Shown in pieces: positions 8,634-17,404 of a stretch of 64,000 bases of DNA. Each line of letters begins with the position of its first letter. Position 1 is the first letter of the stretch. The stretch is from CAZEER01 sp964511215 (GTDB taxonomy: Bacteria > Fidelibacterota > Marinisomatia > Marinisomatales > UBA1611). The notes beneath the pieces are model-generated. The model ran no database searches. It was not told where the DNA came from and saw only the letters and a program-made list of their open reading frames with translations. The DNA is taken from positions 1 through 64,000 of the forward strand of contig CAZEER010000002.1 in assembly GCA_964511215.1 (NCBI GenBank), given 5' to 3'. A program made the translations under genes and the position numbers.

Positions 8634-9179
8634 ATGCTTAATAGTCTCATTACTTCAAAAACTCGCTTAAAACTTCTGATGAAATTCTTTATAAACTCTG
8701 GAACTACATCTTATCTTCGCGAACTTGCAACTGAGTTTGGTGAGTCAACCAACAGTATTCGTTTAGAATTGAATCGTTTAACAGCAGCAAAGTTGCTTTC
8801 ATCGGAAAATGCTGGTAGGACTGTACAATATCAGGCAAATAAAAAACACAGTTTGTTTAATGAAATTAATAGTCTAGTAAAAAAATATATAGGGATAGAT
8901 AAAATTATTGATAAACTAGTAAAAAGAATTGGCTTTGTTGACGCAGCTTATTTAATTGGAGATTATTCTCGTGGTATAGATTCTGGTTTGATTGATTTAG
9001 TATTGGTGGGAGAAATAAATATAAATGTACTTCATGAGATATCTGATAGAAGAGGTGCAGAAATCAAACGCAAAATTCGTTATTTAGTTTTAACAAATAA
9101 GGAACTATTGGAACTGTGGTCTCAACTAGGTATGGATCAAGCATTATTAATTTGGGGAAACCCAATAAAAAACACGTAA
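8634..9179 (+). CDS. Winged-helix transcriptional regulator, ArsR-like
   Basis: This 181-residue protein has an N-terminal winged helix-turn-helix (residues 1-70; TSKTRLKLLMKFF, ESTNSIRLELNRLTAAKLL). Its C-terminal half resembles a degenerate nucleotidyltransferase fold (YLIGDYSRGIDSGLIDLVLVG). Closely similar proteins sit at the head of exopolysaccharide clusters in many Bacteroidota and relatives and are annotated as ArsR-type regulators. It lies between the export protein and the chain-length protein and has a 17-base palindrome just upstream. No Shine-Dalgarno sequence is obvious. It probably controls transcription of the locus; its ligand is unknown. Confidence 0.8.
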   Translation: MLNSLITSKTRLKLLMKFFINSGTTSYLRELATEFGESTNSIRLELNRLTAAKLLSSENAGRTVQYQANKKHSLFNEINSLVKKYIGIDKIIDKLVKRIGFVDAAYLIGDYSRGIDSGLIDLVLVGEININVLHEISDRRGAEIKRKIRYLVLTNKELLELWSQLGMDQALLIWGNPIKNT

Positions 9180-9205
9180 ATATAATTAGTGTTTTTTTGT
9201 TTTTT
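9168..9205 (+). terminator. Weak terminator-like hairpin
   Basis: AAAAAACAC at 9168-9176 pairs with GTGTTTTTT at 9189-9197 across a 12-base loop, and T-rich sequence follows to 9205. The stem has only two G-C pairs and overlaps the stop codon of the winged-helix gene, so it is a tentative call. Confidence 0.3.
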
Positions 9206-9340
9206 ACGGGTTAGCAATGGGACTTACAAGGCGGAGCTACATCCTTGATTCAACTACTAATAGATTTATGTTGCAACTTTCTTTCTTTCTTCTATTATTA
9301 CTTCTAGTAAATAGTAACATTGTCTAAATAAATTCAAAAA

Positions 9341-10363
9341 ATGCAAACAAAAAAGGATAATAAGGATATAAAATTATTTGAGGGTAATCTTCAAGAAGTC
9401 TTTTTAATCCTTGTGCAGCAAGTTAGAATAGTTATTCTTACTCCCACAATTTTATGTACAGTGGTTATAATATATGCGTTATTTTTTACAGAACGTTATT
9501 ACACGTCAACTGCTAAAATCATGTCATCAAAGAATAACAAAAATAATTCTGGAGCTATGGGTATAGCGGCACAGTTTGGTATCAATCTTCCTCTTGGTCA
9601 ATCTAATGAAATATGGGTTTACCCAGAAATATTAAAGAGTCGAACTATGGCTCGTACTATTCTGAATAGAAATTTTGATACTAAAAAATTTGGTTCTCAA
9701 AAATCATTAATGCAGATTAAGACTTATGGGAAAAATGATCGCCCGACTGATATGACTATTAAGGAAAGTTTGGCTGTTGATAAATTCATAAAATCAATAG
9801 ATATTAAGGAGGACAGGACGACAGGAATTTTTTCTCTTTCCACAAGCTCATTTGAGCCAGAATTAGCTGCAAATATAATTACAGCTTTAATTCAGGAATT
9901 AGATACTCATCAAAAAGAGCACAATAAGGCTATAGCGAGTAAAACCAGACATTTTATCGATGACCGAATTATTACTGTTGAAAAAGATCTAAGAAATGCT
10001 GAAGAAAGTCTTAGAGATTTTACAATTAGTAATCGACGTATAGAAAACTCACCTTTATTATTACTAGAGCAGGAACGCTTATCAAGGGAAGTCACAGTTC
10101 TTACAGGCGTATTTACAATGTTAAAACAACAATTGGAGACTGCGAAAATTGAAGAGGTTAAAGAATCAAATTATGTTATTATAATTGACCCTCCTGAAAT
10201 TCCAGTTATAGCTAGTGGTCCGAATAGGAGAAAAATGGTAATATTTTCGGGTTTTTTAGGCCTTGGTCTTGGAGTTTTGATTGCTTTATTAGTTAATGTA
10301 TTTCAAGAGCATCAAAAAAGAATCAAAAGTATTTTTGATCTGACCGTAAAAAATTTATTTTAA
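9341..10363 (+). CDS. Wzz-type polysaccharide chain-length protein
   Basis: This inner-membrane polysaccharide co-polymerase has 340 residues. A first membrane segment is at about 28-48 (IVILTPTILCTVVIIYALF). A long periplasmic domain with coiled-coil-like helices lies between about 200 and 260, and a second membrane segment is at about 297-318. The short proline-bearing stretch IIDPPEIPVIASGP precedes the second segment, as in Wzz proteins. There is no tyrosine-kinase domain, so it is of the Wzz rather than the Wzc type. It is expected to set polymer chain length together with a polymerase and the SLBB export protein. No clear ribosome site is visible before the ATG. Confidence 0.82.
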   Translation: MQTKKDNKDIKLFEGNLQEVFLILVQQVRIVILTPTILCTVVIIYALFFTERYYTSTAKIMSSKNNKNNSGAMGIAAQFGINLPLGQSNEIWVYPEILKSRTMARTILNRNFDTKKFGSQKSLMQIKTYGKNDRPTDMTIKESLAVDKFIKSIDIKEDRTTGIFSLSTSSFEPELAANIITALIQELDTHQKEHNKAIASKTRHFIDDRIITVEKDLRNAEESLRDFTISNRRIENSPLLLLEQERLSREVTVLTGVFTMLKQQLETAKIEEVKESNYVIIIDPPEIPVIASGPNRRKMVIFSGFLGLGLGVLIALLVNVFQEHQKRIKSIFDLTVKNLF

Positions 10364-10381
10364 ATAAATAAAAAATCTACC

Positions 10382-10386
10382 AGGAG
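10382..10386 (+). promoter_or_regulatory. Ribosome binding site that defines an ATA start
   Basis: AGGAG lies six bases before the ATA codon at 10393. No ATG, GTG or TTG is available in this frame before the Rossmann motif. The spacing is ideal and supports initiation at the ATA. Confidence 0.6.
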
Positions 10387-10392
10387 TGATCT

Positions 10393-11379
10393 ATAAATAA
10401 AAAAGTAATAGTTAGTGGTGGTGCTGGTTTTATTGGCAGCCACTTAGTAGATGCACTAGTGCAAAAAGAGTTTGAAGTAATTGTTTTAGATAATTTAAGC
10501 ACTGGTCGCCTACAAAATATTAATCACCTTATTAATGATTTACAGTTTGTTCATTGTGATATTTCTAAAAATGGAGATTGGGAAAAGTTATTTAAGGGTG
10601 TAGATAAGGTTTTCCATTTAGCTTCCTTAGCTGATATTGTTCCATCTATTGAAAATCCCAAGGATTATTATGAATCCAATGTTAATGGTACTTTTAATAT
10701 ACTAGAAGCATGTAGAAATTATAAAATAAATAAGTTGGTTTATTCAGCCTCCTCATCATGTTATGGTATCCCTGATGATTACCCAACTAAAGAATCTGCT
10801 CCAATTCGACCGCAATATCCTTATGCCCTAACAAAATACCTTGGAGAACAGCTTGTTATGCATTGGAATCAAGTTTATAAGCTTCCTGCCGTGTCCCTTA
10901 GGTTTTTCAATGTATACGGTCCTCGTTCTAGGACATCGGGAACATACGGAGCTGTATTTGGAGTATTTCTAGCTCAGAAATTAGCTAGGAAGCCTTATAC
11001 GGTGGTTGGTGATGGTAGGCAAACTAGAGATTTTACTTTTGTATCAGATATTGTTGATGCAATCATTGTTTCTTCTGAAAGTTTTATAAGTGGAGAAATT
11101 ATAAATATTGGCTCTGATAATACGTATAGTGTTAATCGTTTAGTTGAATTGTTGGGTGGTGATGTAGTTTATATCCCCAAAAGACCTGGTGAACCTGATT
11201 GTACTTGGGCGAATATTTCTAAGGCAAAGAAATTATTAGATTGGTATCCAAAAATAACCTTGGAAGAAGGAGTGAAAATTTTAAAAGAAAATATTGAATA
11301 TTGGAATGAGGCTCCCCTTTGGGATAAAAATTCCATTGAGCAAGCAACTAAAAAATGGTTTGAATATCTAGGAAAATGA
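10393..11379 (+). CDS. NAD-dependent sugar epimerase with apparent ATA start
   Basis: This 328-residue extended SDR epimerase/dehydratase acts on a nucleotide sugar. The frame opens after a stop at 10387-10389. The glycine motif SGGAGFIGSH is encoded from about 10414, upstream of the first conventional start (GTG at 10459), so the GTG would delete the cofactor site. The ATA at 10393 is preceded by AGGAG at ideal spacing and gives the normal INKKVIVSGGAG beginning. The catalytic SSSCYG and YALTK motifs and the FFNVYGPRS segment are present, as in UDP-glucose/GlcNAc 4-epimerases. It overlaps the next gene by an ATGA. A consensus error turning ATG into ATA cannot be excluded. Confidence 0.85.
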   Translation: MNKKVIVSGGAGFIGSHLVDALVQKEFEVIVLDNLSTGRLQNINHLINDLQFVHCDISKNGDWEKLFKGVDKVFHLASLADIVPSIENPKDYYESNVNGTFNILEACRNYKINKLVYSASSSCYGIPDDYPTKESAPIRPQYPYALTKYLGEQLVMHWNQVYKLPAVSLRFFNVYGPRSRTSGTYGAVFGVFLAQKLARKPYTVVGDGRQTRDFTFVSDIVDAIIVSSESFISGEIINIGSDNTYSVNRLVELLGGDVVYIPKRPGEPDCTWANISKAKKLLDWYPKITLEEGVKILKENIEYWNEAPLWDKNSIEQATKKWFEYLGK

Positions 11380-12896
11380 ATTCGAAAATAAAAACCATTA
11401 AAGAAATTCAGCAGATTGTAAAATGCCTAAAATTAGAAGCAAAAAAAGTTGTTCATTGTCATGGTGTTTTTGATTTATTACATATTGGGCATATTAAACA
11501 TTTTGAAGAAGCTAAATCAATCGGTGATGTTCTAGTTGTTACAGTGACACCTGATGAATTTGTTAATAAAGGTCCAAATCGCCCTGCTTTTACAACTTCA
11601 CTACGATTGCAGGCCCTAGCTTCACTAGAATCAATAGACTATGTTGTAGCTAATCAATTTCCAACTGCTGTCCAGACAATAAAACTACTACAACCTTCTA
11701 TTTATTGTAAGGGAAAGGATTATAAAAATCACAAAAATGATTTAACGGGCGAAATAGATAATGAAGCAAAAGCTATAGATGATGTAGGTGGTTTAATTTA
11801 TTATACAGATGATATAATGTTTAGTTCAAGTAACTTGCTGAACAAATATGGTGAAGTATTTGATGATTCCCAAAAGTCATTTATTGGTAATATAATTAAT
11901 AAGCAAAGCCTAGATTTTATTACAGATAAGTTAGATGAAATTCAGAACTTAAAAGTATTAGTGATTGGAGAAACGATCATTGATCAGTACGTATTTTGTG
12001 AAGCTTTAGGAAAATCCGGAAAAGAGCCAGTATTAGTTTTAAGAGATCTAAAAATGGAACAATACTCAGGTGGTGCAGCTGCTATCGCCCGTCACTTATC
12101 TGGTTTTTGTAAGGATGTAACTATTTTAAGTGTGCTAGGTGAAAAAAAAGAGTTTGAAGAATTTGTTCGTTTAAGTTTTCCGGATAATGTAAAATCATAT
12201 TTTATTTATAAAAAGAATTCTCCGACCATAATAAAAAAACGCTATGTAGATAGTATATCAAATAGTAAAACTTTAGGTATTTACACTTTAGATGATTCTA
12301 AAATGAATGAAGAAGACCAGAAAAAATTAACTGGTTATTTTTCTGATTGTGTTAAAAATCATGATTTGATTATTATTTCTGATTATGGGCATGGTTTTAT
12401 TTCACCTGATTTTGCTAAGGCGATTTCGAATCAATCAGTTTTCACAACTTTGAATGCACAGGTAAATGCTGCGAATATTGGATATCATACCATGAATAAT
12501 TATTTTGGGATGGATTGTGTAATTATTAATGAAACAGAATTACGACATGAATTACGTGATCGTGAAAACGAACTAGAAGTCCTTATGGTAGAGTTGTCTG
12601 AGAAACTTAAAGCTAAAAATTTAGTTGTAACTCGGGGTAGCTCGGGAGCAAAGCTTTATGAAGCTAATAATTCACATTTTTATTGCCCTGCTTTTGCTAG
12701 TAAAATAGTAGACAAAATTGGTGCAGGAGATGCTATGTTGGCCTTGTTATCTTGTTCGCTCAAAGTAGGCTTAGATCCAAACCTTTCTTTATTTATTGGC
12801 TCTTTAGCTGCAGGGCAGTCTGTTGAAACTATAGGCAATAGTGTACCTGTTAATAAGACTAAACTATTAAAAACATTAGCTCATACAATGAAATGA
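11376..12896 (+). CDS. Nucleotidyltransferase-PfkB kinase fusion, HldE-like with swapped domains
   Basis: This 506-residue bifunctional enzyme starts with a cytidylyltransferase-like domain (residues about 20-150; HGVFDLLHIGH with the HIGH motif at 36-39). A PfkB/ribokinase domain follows at about 175-505, with a GGAAAIA substrate segment and the catalytic DKIGAGD ending at Asp452. Heptose enzyme HldE has the same two activities in the opposite order. The following gene encodes a GmhA-like isomerase, so phosphorylation and nucleotide activation of a heptose or similar sugar phosphate is the likely role. Starts and stops overlap the neighbours by ATGA on both sides, implying coupled translation. 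The exact sugar and nucleotide are not readable from sequence. Confidence 0.82.
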   Translation: MNSKIKTIKEIQQIVKCLKLEAKKVVHCHGVFDLLHIGHIKHFEEAKSIGDVLVVTVTPDEFVNKGPNRPAFTTSLRLQALASLESIDYVVANQFPTAVQTIKLLQPSIYCKGKDYKNHKNDLTGEIDNEAKAIDDVGGLIYYTDDIMFSSSNLLNKYGEVFDDSQKSFIGNIINKQSLDFITDKLDEIQNLKVLVIGETIIDQYVFCEALGKSGKEPVLVLRDLKMEQYSGGAAAIARHLSGFCKDVTILSVLGEKKEFEEFVRLSFPDNVKSYFIYKKNSPTIIKKRYVDSISNSKTLGIYTLDDSKMNEEDQKKLTGYFSDCVKNHDLIIISDYGHGFISPDFAKAISNQSVFTTLNAQVNAANIGYHTMNNYFGMDCVIINETELRHELRDRENELEVLMVELSEKLKAKNLVVTRGSSGAKLYEANNSHFYCPAFASKIVDKIGAGDAMLALLSCSLKVGLDPNLSLFIGSLAAGQSVETIGNSVPVNKTKLLKTLAHTMK

Positions 12897-13459
12897 AAAA
12901 CAAAGATTTCTTAAAAAAATATTTTACTGATTTCTCTGAATTAGTTAAACCTCAAGATGATATAATTGAAAAATTACAAGATGTTGTATCCTTATTGAAA
13001 AAAACTAAAATAAAAAATAAAAAAACTCTTATTTTTGGTAATGGTGGCAGCGCCGCTATATCTAGTCATTTTAGTGTAGACTTAACAAAAAATGCTAAAC
13101 TAAGATGTGTTAATTTTAATGAGGCTGACCTTATTACTTGTTTTTCAAATGACTATGGGTATGAGCATTGGGTTGAAAAGGCCGTAGAGTTTTATGGTGA
13201 TCAAGGTGACTTGTTGATTGTCATTTCTTCAAGTGGTAGTTCACAAAATATGCTTAATGGTATAAAAGCTGCCCGTAAAAATAAATTTGAATCCATTATT
13301 ACACTCTCAGGGTTTGAAAGTAATAACCCACTGCGCAATAGTGGTGATATTAATCTTTGGATTGATAGTAAAGCCTATAATTTTGTAGAAAATATTCATC
13401 AATTATGGCTTTTAGCTGTAGTTGATTTGGTAATAGGCTCACGTGAATATTCAGCATAA
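12893..13459 (+). CDS. gmhA: SIS-domain phosphoheptose isomerase-like protein
   Basis: This is a 188-residue sugar isomerase domain protein. The phosphosugar-binding loop GNGGSAAISSHFSVDL is at about residues 45-60, and the second serine cluster ISSSGSSQNML is at about 112-122. Both are typical of GmhA, which converts sedoheptulose 7-phosphate to D-glycero-D-manno-heptose 7-phosphate. Its start codon overlaps the stop of the HldE-like fusion. The pairing strongly suggests a heptose-type precursor pathway. Confidence 0.82.
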   Translation: MKNKDFLKKYFTDFSELVKPQDDIIEKLQDVVSLLKKTKIKNKKTLIFGNGGSAAISSHFSVDLTKNAKLRCVNFNEADLITCFSNDYGYEHWVEKAVEFYGDQGDLLIVISSSGSSQNMLNGIKAARKNKFESIITLSGFESNNPLRNSGDINLWIDSKAYNFVENIHQLWLLAVVDLVIGSREYSA

Positions 13460-13469
13460 AATATAAATT

Positions 13470-14450
13470 ATGAAAAAAATTTTTATTACTGGGGGTGCTG
13501 GCTATGTTGGTGCAGTTTTGGTGCCAAAACTTCTTGAAAATGGGTATATTGTATCTGTTCTTGATCTAATGATTTATGGCGATAAAGTTTTACAACCTCA
13601 CCCTAACTTAGACATTATAAAAGGGGACATACGAGACCAGAAATTATTGATGAAAGTCATTCCTGATAACGAAATTTTAATCCATTTAGCATGTATATCT
13701 AATGACCCGAGTTTTGAATTAAATCCCAGATTAGGTAAATCAATTAATTTAGATGCTTTTAGGCCTCTTATTGAAATTTCAAAAAACTGTGGTGTCAAAA
13801 GGTTTATCTATGCTTCATCTTCTAGTGTTTATGGTGTTAAAAGTGTTCCAAATGTAACTGAGGATATGCTTTTAGAACCCTTAACAGATTATTCTAGATT
13901 TAAAGCTGATTGTGAAAAGATTTTAAATGAATATCAATCTGAAAACTTTACTGCTGTCACAATAAGACCGGCAACTGTTTGTGGCTATTCCCCCAGGCAG
14001 AGACTGGATGTTGTTGTTAATATTTTAACTAATTTAGCATTTCATAAAAGAAAAATTTCTGTTTTTGGCGGTGATCAACTCAGACCCAATATTCATATCG
14101 ATGATATGGTTGAAGCCTATGTGAAATTAATAGAGGCCCCTATGCATAAAATTGCAGGGAAAGTATTTAATGCAGGTTTTGAAAATCAAACGGTAAAAAC
14201 ATTAGCAAGAACTGTTCAATCAGTTGTAGGCAATGATGTGAAATTAGTTACCACGCAAACAGAAGATAATAGATCATATCATATTTCATCAGAAAAGATA
14301 AAAGATGAATTAGGATTTGTTGCAACACGTAGTATAAAAGATGCTGTGAAGGATTTATGCAATGCTTTTGAAAAAGGTTTGTTGCCTAATTCGCTACATG
14401 ATGAAATTTATTTTAATATAAAGCGTATGCAAAACATTTCACTCTCCTAA
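13470..14450 (+). CDS. NAD-dependent epimerase/dehydratase
   Basis: This 326-residue extended SDR protein has GGAGYVGAVLVP near the start, a SSSSVYG serine motif and a YSRFK variant of YxxxK. HIDDMVEAY follows, and ATVCGYSPRQRLD replaces the usual NVYGP segment. That last feature is seen in a subgroup of polysaccharide-locus epimerases of unknown substrate. It sits between the GmhA-like isomerase and the HAD-APH fusion and probably modifies the same activated sugar. Confidence 0.8.
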   Translation: MKKIFITGGAGYVGAVLVPKLLENGYIVSVLDLMIYGDKVLQPHPNLDIIKGDIRDQKLLMKVIPDNEILIHLACISNDPSFELNPRLGKSINLDAFRPLIEISKNCGVKRFIYASSSSVYGVKSVPNVTEDMLLEPLTDYSRFKADCEKILNEYQSENFTAVTIRPATVCGYSPRQRLDVVVNILTNLAFHKRKISVFGGDQLRPNIHIDDMVEAYVKLIEAPMHKIAGKVFNAGFENQTVKTLARTVQSVVGNDVKLVTTQTEDNRSYHISSEKIKDELGFVATRSIKDAVKDLCNAFEKGLLPNSLHDEIYFNIKRMQNISLS

Positions 14451-14452
14451 AA

Positions 14453-16093
14453 ATGAGAATCGGTATTGATTTTGATAATACAATCGTTCGCTATGATAAA
14501 TTATTTAGAGCGATTGCAATAAAAAAAAAAATAATTAGTGATGATTGGAAGGGACAATCCAAAAAGAGTATTAGAAATTATTTGCGTCAAAAAGAAGATG
14601 GTGAAAAGATTTGGATGAAATTACAAGGACAAGTTTATGGTAGATATATGCATCTTGCAGAGTTAATGCCTGGAGTTAGTAATTTCTTATTTGTTTGTAA
14701 CCATCGTGGTTATAAAGTCTTTATTGTTAGTCATAAAACCGAATTTGGTCATTATGACTCTGATAGGGTTTCACTGCGAGTTGAAGCCGTTAAATGGATG
14801 CAGAAAAAAGGTTTTTTTAAAAATTCTCATTTTGGCTTGAATGAGGATAACATATATTTTGCTAGCACGAGGGAAAAGAAAGTAAGCATTATATCAGAAT
14901 TAGATTGTGAATGGTTTGTAGATGACTTGCCCGAAGTTTTTAATGAATCTCATTTTCCAAAATCAACAAAAAAAATTCTTTTTGGATGTTATGAATCGAG
15001 CAATATAGATAATGGTATTATTTTGAATAACTGGAGTGATATTTCCTATAGCATATTAGGTCACTATTCTAATGATGATGTTGCACTGATGGCCAAAAAT
15101 ATATCTAATTTTTCATTGAAAAATATTGAAAAAATATCAGGACGCGGGAATAGTATGGTTTATAAAATATTGGATGAAAAAAACAATAATTTTGTTCTTA
15201 AAATTTATCCTGATTTGATTGTTGATAGTAGATTAAGATTGGAGGTCGAGTTTTCTACTCTTGAATTATTGCACAAACATGGCTTTGCGGATGTCCCTAA
15301 ACCAGTTAATAAAAATGATGAACTAAATATAGGTCTTTATGAATGGTGTAAAGGTGACGAAATTAAAAACCCGGATAAAATGGATATTGATCATGCAATT
15401 CAATTTGTTAAAAGATTATATGATCTTTCAAAAAAATTAATAAATAAAAATGGATTTTATCCTGCGTCTGAAGCCTGCCTTTCAATGGAAGAGGTAGTCT
15501 TTCAGATAGAAAACCGATTGAATAATTTAAAAAAATATGCGTCAGAATATAATGAGATGATTGATTTTCTTGACCATACCCTAATCCCGATTTGGGAAAG
15601 AGTAAAAAATTATAGTTTTTCTTTATGGCCAAAAGAATCAATCACAAATAATTTAGCTGTTGATAAACAGATTTTAAGTCCATCAGACTTTGGATTCCAT
15701 AATTGCTTAAAGTCGAAAAACGGGTCCTTAATATTTTTAGATTTTGATTATTTTGGATGGGATGATCCAGTCAAATTAGTTGCTGATTTTATATGGCATC
15801 CAGGGATGAATTTAGAACCTGAAAGAAAGAAACAATGGAGATCAGAACTGATTTATTTCTTTTCGAAAGATAAATCATTTGAAAATAGACTTCTCGCGGC
15901 CATGCCAATTTATGGGATTCGTTGGGTTTTAATTATATTAAATGAATATTTACCAAGTCTAGCAAAAAAACGCAGAGATGCAATTGGGAAAAAGAATTAT
16001 AATTTCAAAAATTCCCAAAAAATTCAACTAGAGAAAGCACGAAAATATATTAATCAGGTAGAATCGATTTTGCCTCAATTTGTAAAAAGTTAA
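14453..16093 (+). CDS. HAD-like phosphatase fused to APH-type kinase
   Basis: This 546-residue protein joins two phosphoryl-transfer folds. Residues 1-200 form a HAD-like domain with motif I DFDNT (6-10), a REKKVSII motif III region and the acidic motif IV DDLPEVF. Residues about 220-520 resemble aminoglycoside/choline phosphotransferases. They carry a glycine-rich loop (SGRGNSMVYKI), the catalytic loop SPSDFGFHN (409-417, with Asp412 and Asn417) and the metal-binding FLDFDYFGWDDP. It lies between a heptose-type module and a split transketolase. It could phosphorylate or dephosphorylate an open-chain sugar; both directions in one chain would be unusual. Start spacing (two bases after the previous stop) indicates an operon. 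Confidence 0.78.
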   Translation: MRIGIDFDNTIVRYDKLFRAIAIKKKIISDDWKGQSKKSIRNYLRQKEDGEKIWMKLQGQVYGRYMHLAELMPGVSNFLFVCNHRGYKVFIVSHKTEFGHYDSDRVSLRVEAVKWMQKKGFFKNSHFGLNEDNIYFASTREKKVSIISELDCEWFVDDLPEVFNESHFPKSTKKILFGCYESSNIDNGIILNNWSDISYSILGHYSNDDVALMAKNISNFSLKNIEKISGRGNSMVYKILDEKNNNFVLKIYPDLIVDSRLRLEVEFSTLELLHKHGFADVPKPVNKNDELNIGLYEWCKGDEIKNPDKMDIDHAIQFVKRLYDLSKKLINKNGFYPASEACLSMEEVVFQIENRLNNLKKYASEYNEMIDFLDHTLIPIWERVKNYSFSLWPKESITNNLAVDKQILSPSDFGFHNCLKSKNGSLIFLDFDYFGWDDPVKLVADFIWHPGMNLEPERKKQWRSELIYFFSKDKSFENRLLAAMPIYGIRWVLIILNEYLPSLAKKRRDAIGKKNYNFKNSQKIQLEKARKYINQVESILPQFVKS

Positions 16094-16858
16094 ATGTTGG
16101 ACGATTGTAACGAAAAACTACTTATTGAAAGAGCTCTAAAGTTGAGGCAAAAAACGTTTCAAGCTTTTGTTGATCATGGAGAAGCCCACCTTGGGGGTAG
16201 CTTTTCTATGATTGAATTATTGATTTCACTTTATGATGTAATTCTTGAGAAAAATGATAAATTCATTTTAAGTAAAGCGCATGCCTCATTCCCTTTATGC
16301 TTATTGTTGAGGGAAAAAGGATTTAATCCAGAACTTACAACACACTTGGAGCTTGATCAGAAAAATGGGGTTCATTGTACAACAGGGAGCTTGGGTCATG
16401 GGCTTCCTATTGCTACAGGTATGGCTTATGCGAGAAAGCAATTAAAGATTAAAGGAAAAATTTATGTTATGATCAGTGATGGTGAGTGTCAAGAAGGTAC
16501 TACCTGGGAGTCATTGCTTATTGCTGCTAAGCATAAATTGGATAATTTGGTGCTTTTGATTGATTATAATAAAATTCAGGCGTTAACTACCCTGGAAGAA
16601 GGTTTGCCTTTGGACAATCTGAGTCAAAAAATTGAAGCATTTAATTGGGAATGTCGAGAAATAATGGATGGGCACTCTTTTGAAGAAATTATACCCACGA
16701 TGTCTTTAGATAATAAAAGACAGAAACCCTGTGCAATTATTGCTCATACAGTTAAAGGAAAGGGCATTAAATCATTTGAAAATGATCCAGCATGGCATGC
16801 AAGAAAGATTAAAGGTACTGAATTAGAAATTGGTAAAAAAGAACTAGGAATAATTTGA
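16094..16858 (+). CDS. Transketolase, N-terminal (TPP-binding) subunit
   Basis: This 254-residue protein covers the first domain of transketolase, which binds the diphosphate of thiamine diphosphate. It has GEAHLGGSFS, SKAHAS, GSLGHGLP and the TPP motif MISDGECQEG followed about 28 residues later by DYNKIQ. It is a separate polypeptide from the pyrimidine-binding subunit encoded next, with a 4-base TTGA overlap, so the two likely form one enzyme. In sugar loci such split transketolases transfer two-carbon units to ketose or keto-sugar acceptors. It may feed the heptose module or make a branched sugar. Confidence 0.88.
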   Translation: MLDDCNEKLLIERALKLRQKTFQAFVDHGEAHLGGSFSMIELLISLYDVILEKNDKFILSKAHASFPLCLLLREKGFNPELTTHLELDQKNGVHCTTGSLGHGLPIATGMAYARKQLKIKGKIYVMISDGECQEGTTWESLLIAAKHKLDNLVLLIDYNKIQALTTLEEGLPLDNLSQKIEAFNWECREIMDGHSFEEIIPTMSLDNKRQKPCAIIAHTVKGKGIKSFENDPAWHARKIKGTELEIGKKELGII

Positions 16859-17367
16859 GAAGAACATTCGGTAAAATTATATCTCAATTAGCACATGATG
16901 ATGAAAAAATTTTTGTTATAGTTGGGGATATTGGTTTCAGAGTTTTTGATGATTTTAGAGAAAAATATCCTGAGAGATTTATTAACATGGGTATTTGCGA
17001 ACAAAGTATCATTAGTGTATCAGCGGGTATGGCGTTAGAGGGTTTAAAACCCTGGGTGTATACTATAACACCATTTTTAATTGAACGTCCTTTTGAGCAA
17101 ATAAAATTAGATATTGATCAACAAAAAGTTAATGTAAAATTAATAGGATTTGCAGATTATCCCACACTTGGACCAACACATTCAGAATTAGATGGGAAAA
17201 GATTAATGAGTCTATGTCAAAATATTACGTCTTTTTACCCCGGAGATGGGGTGGAGACTGAATCAATGGTTATGGAGGCCTATAATAAAGATGGCCCAGC
17301 CTTTATCAGTTTGAAAAGTGATCCGAATCTTAGCAAGCATATAACAAGTAACAATAAAATTTTTTAA
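16855..17367 (+). CDS. Transketolase pyrimidine-domain subunit, lacks C-terminal domain
   Basis: This 170-residue protein is the pyrimidine-binding domain of transketolase, including the catalytic glutamate region FINMGICEQS and the SAGMALEGLKPW segment. Split-transketolase C-subunits are usually about 300 residues and carry a further C-terminal domain. Here the protein stops after FISLKSDPN, at the end of the pyrimidine domain. The start is TTG, overlapping the stop of the partner subunit. Since catalysis uses only the first two domains the pair could still be active. The short form may be natural or a truncation. Confidence 0.83.
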   Translation: MRRTFGKIISQLAHDDEKIFVIVGDIGFRVFDDFREKYPERFINMGICEQSIISVSAGMALEGLKPWVYTITPFLIERPFEQIKLDIDQQKVNVKLIGFADYPTLGPTHSELDGKRLMSLCQNITSFYPGDGVETESMVMEAYNKDGPAFISLKSDPNLSKHITSNNKIF

Positions 17368-17404
17368 AAATAATTTATTTAATTACAATATTTTAAGGAA
17401 CAAT

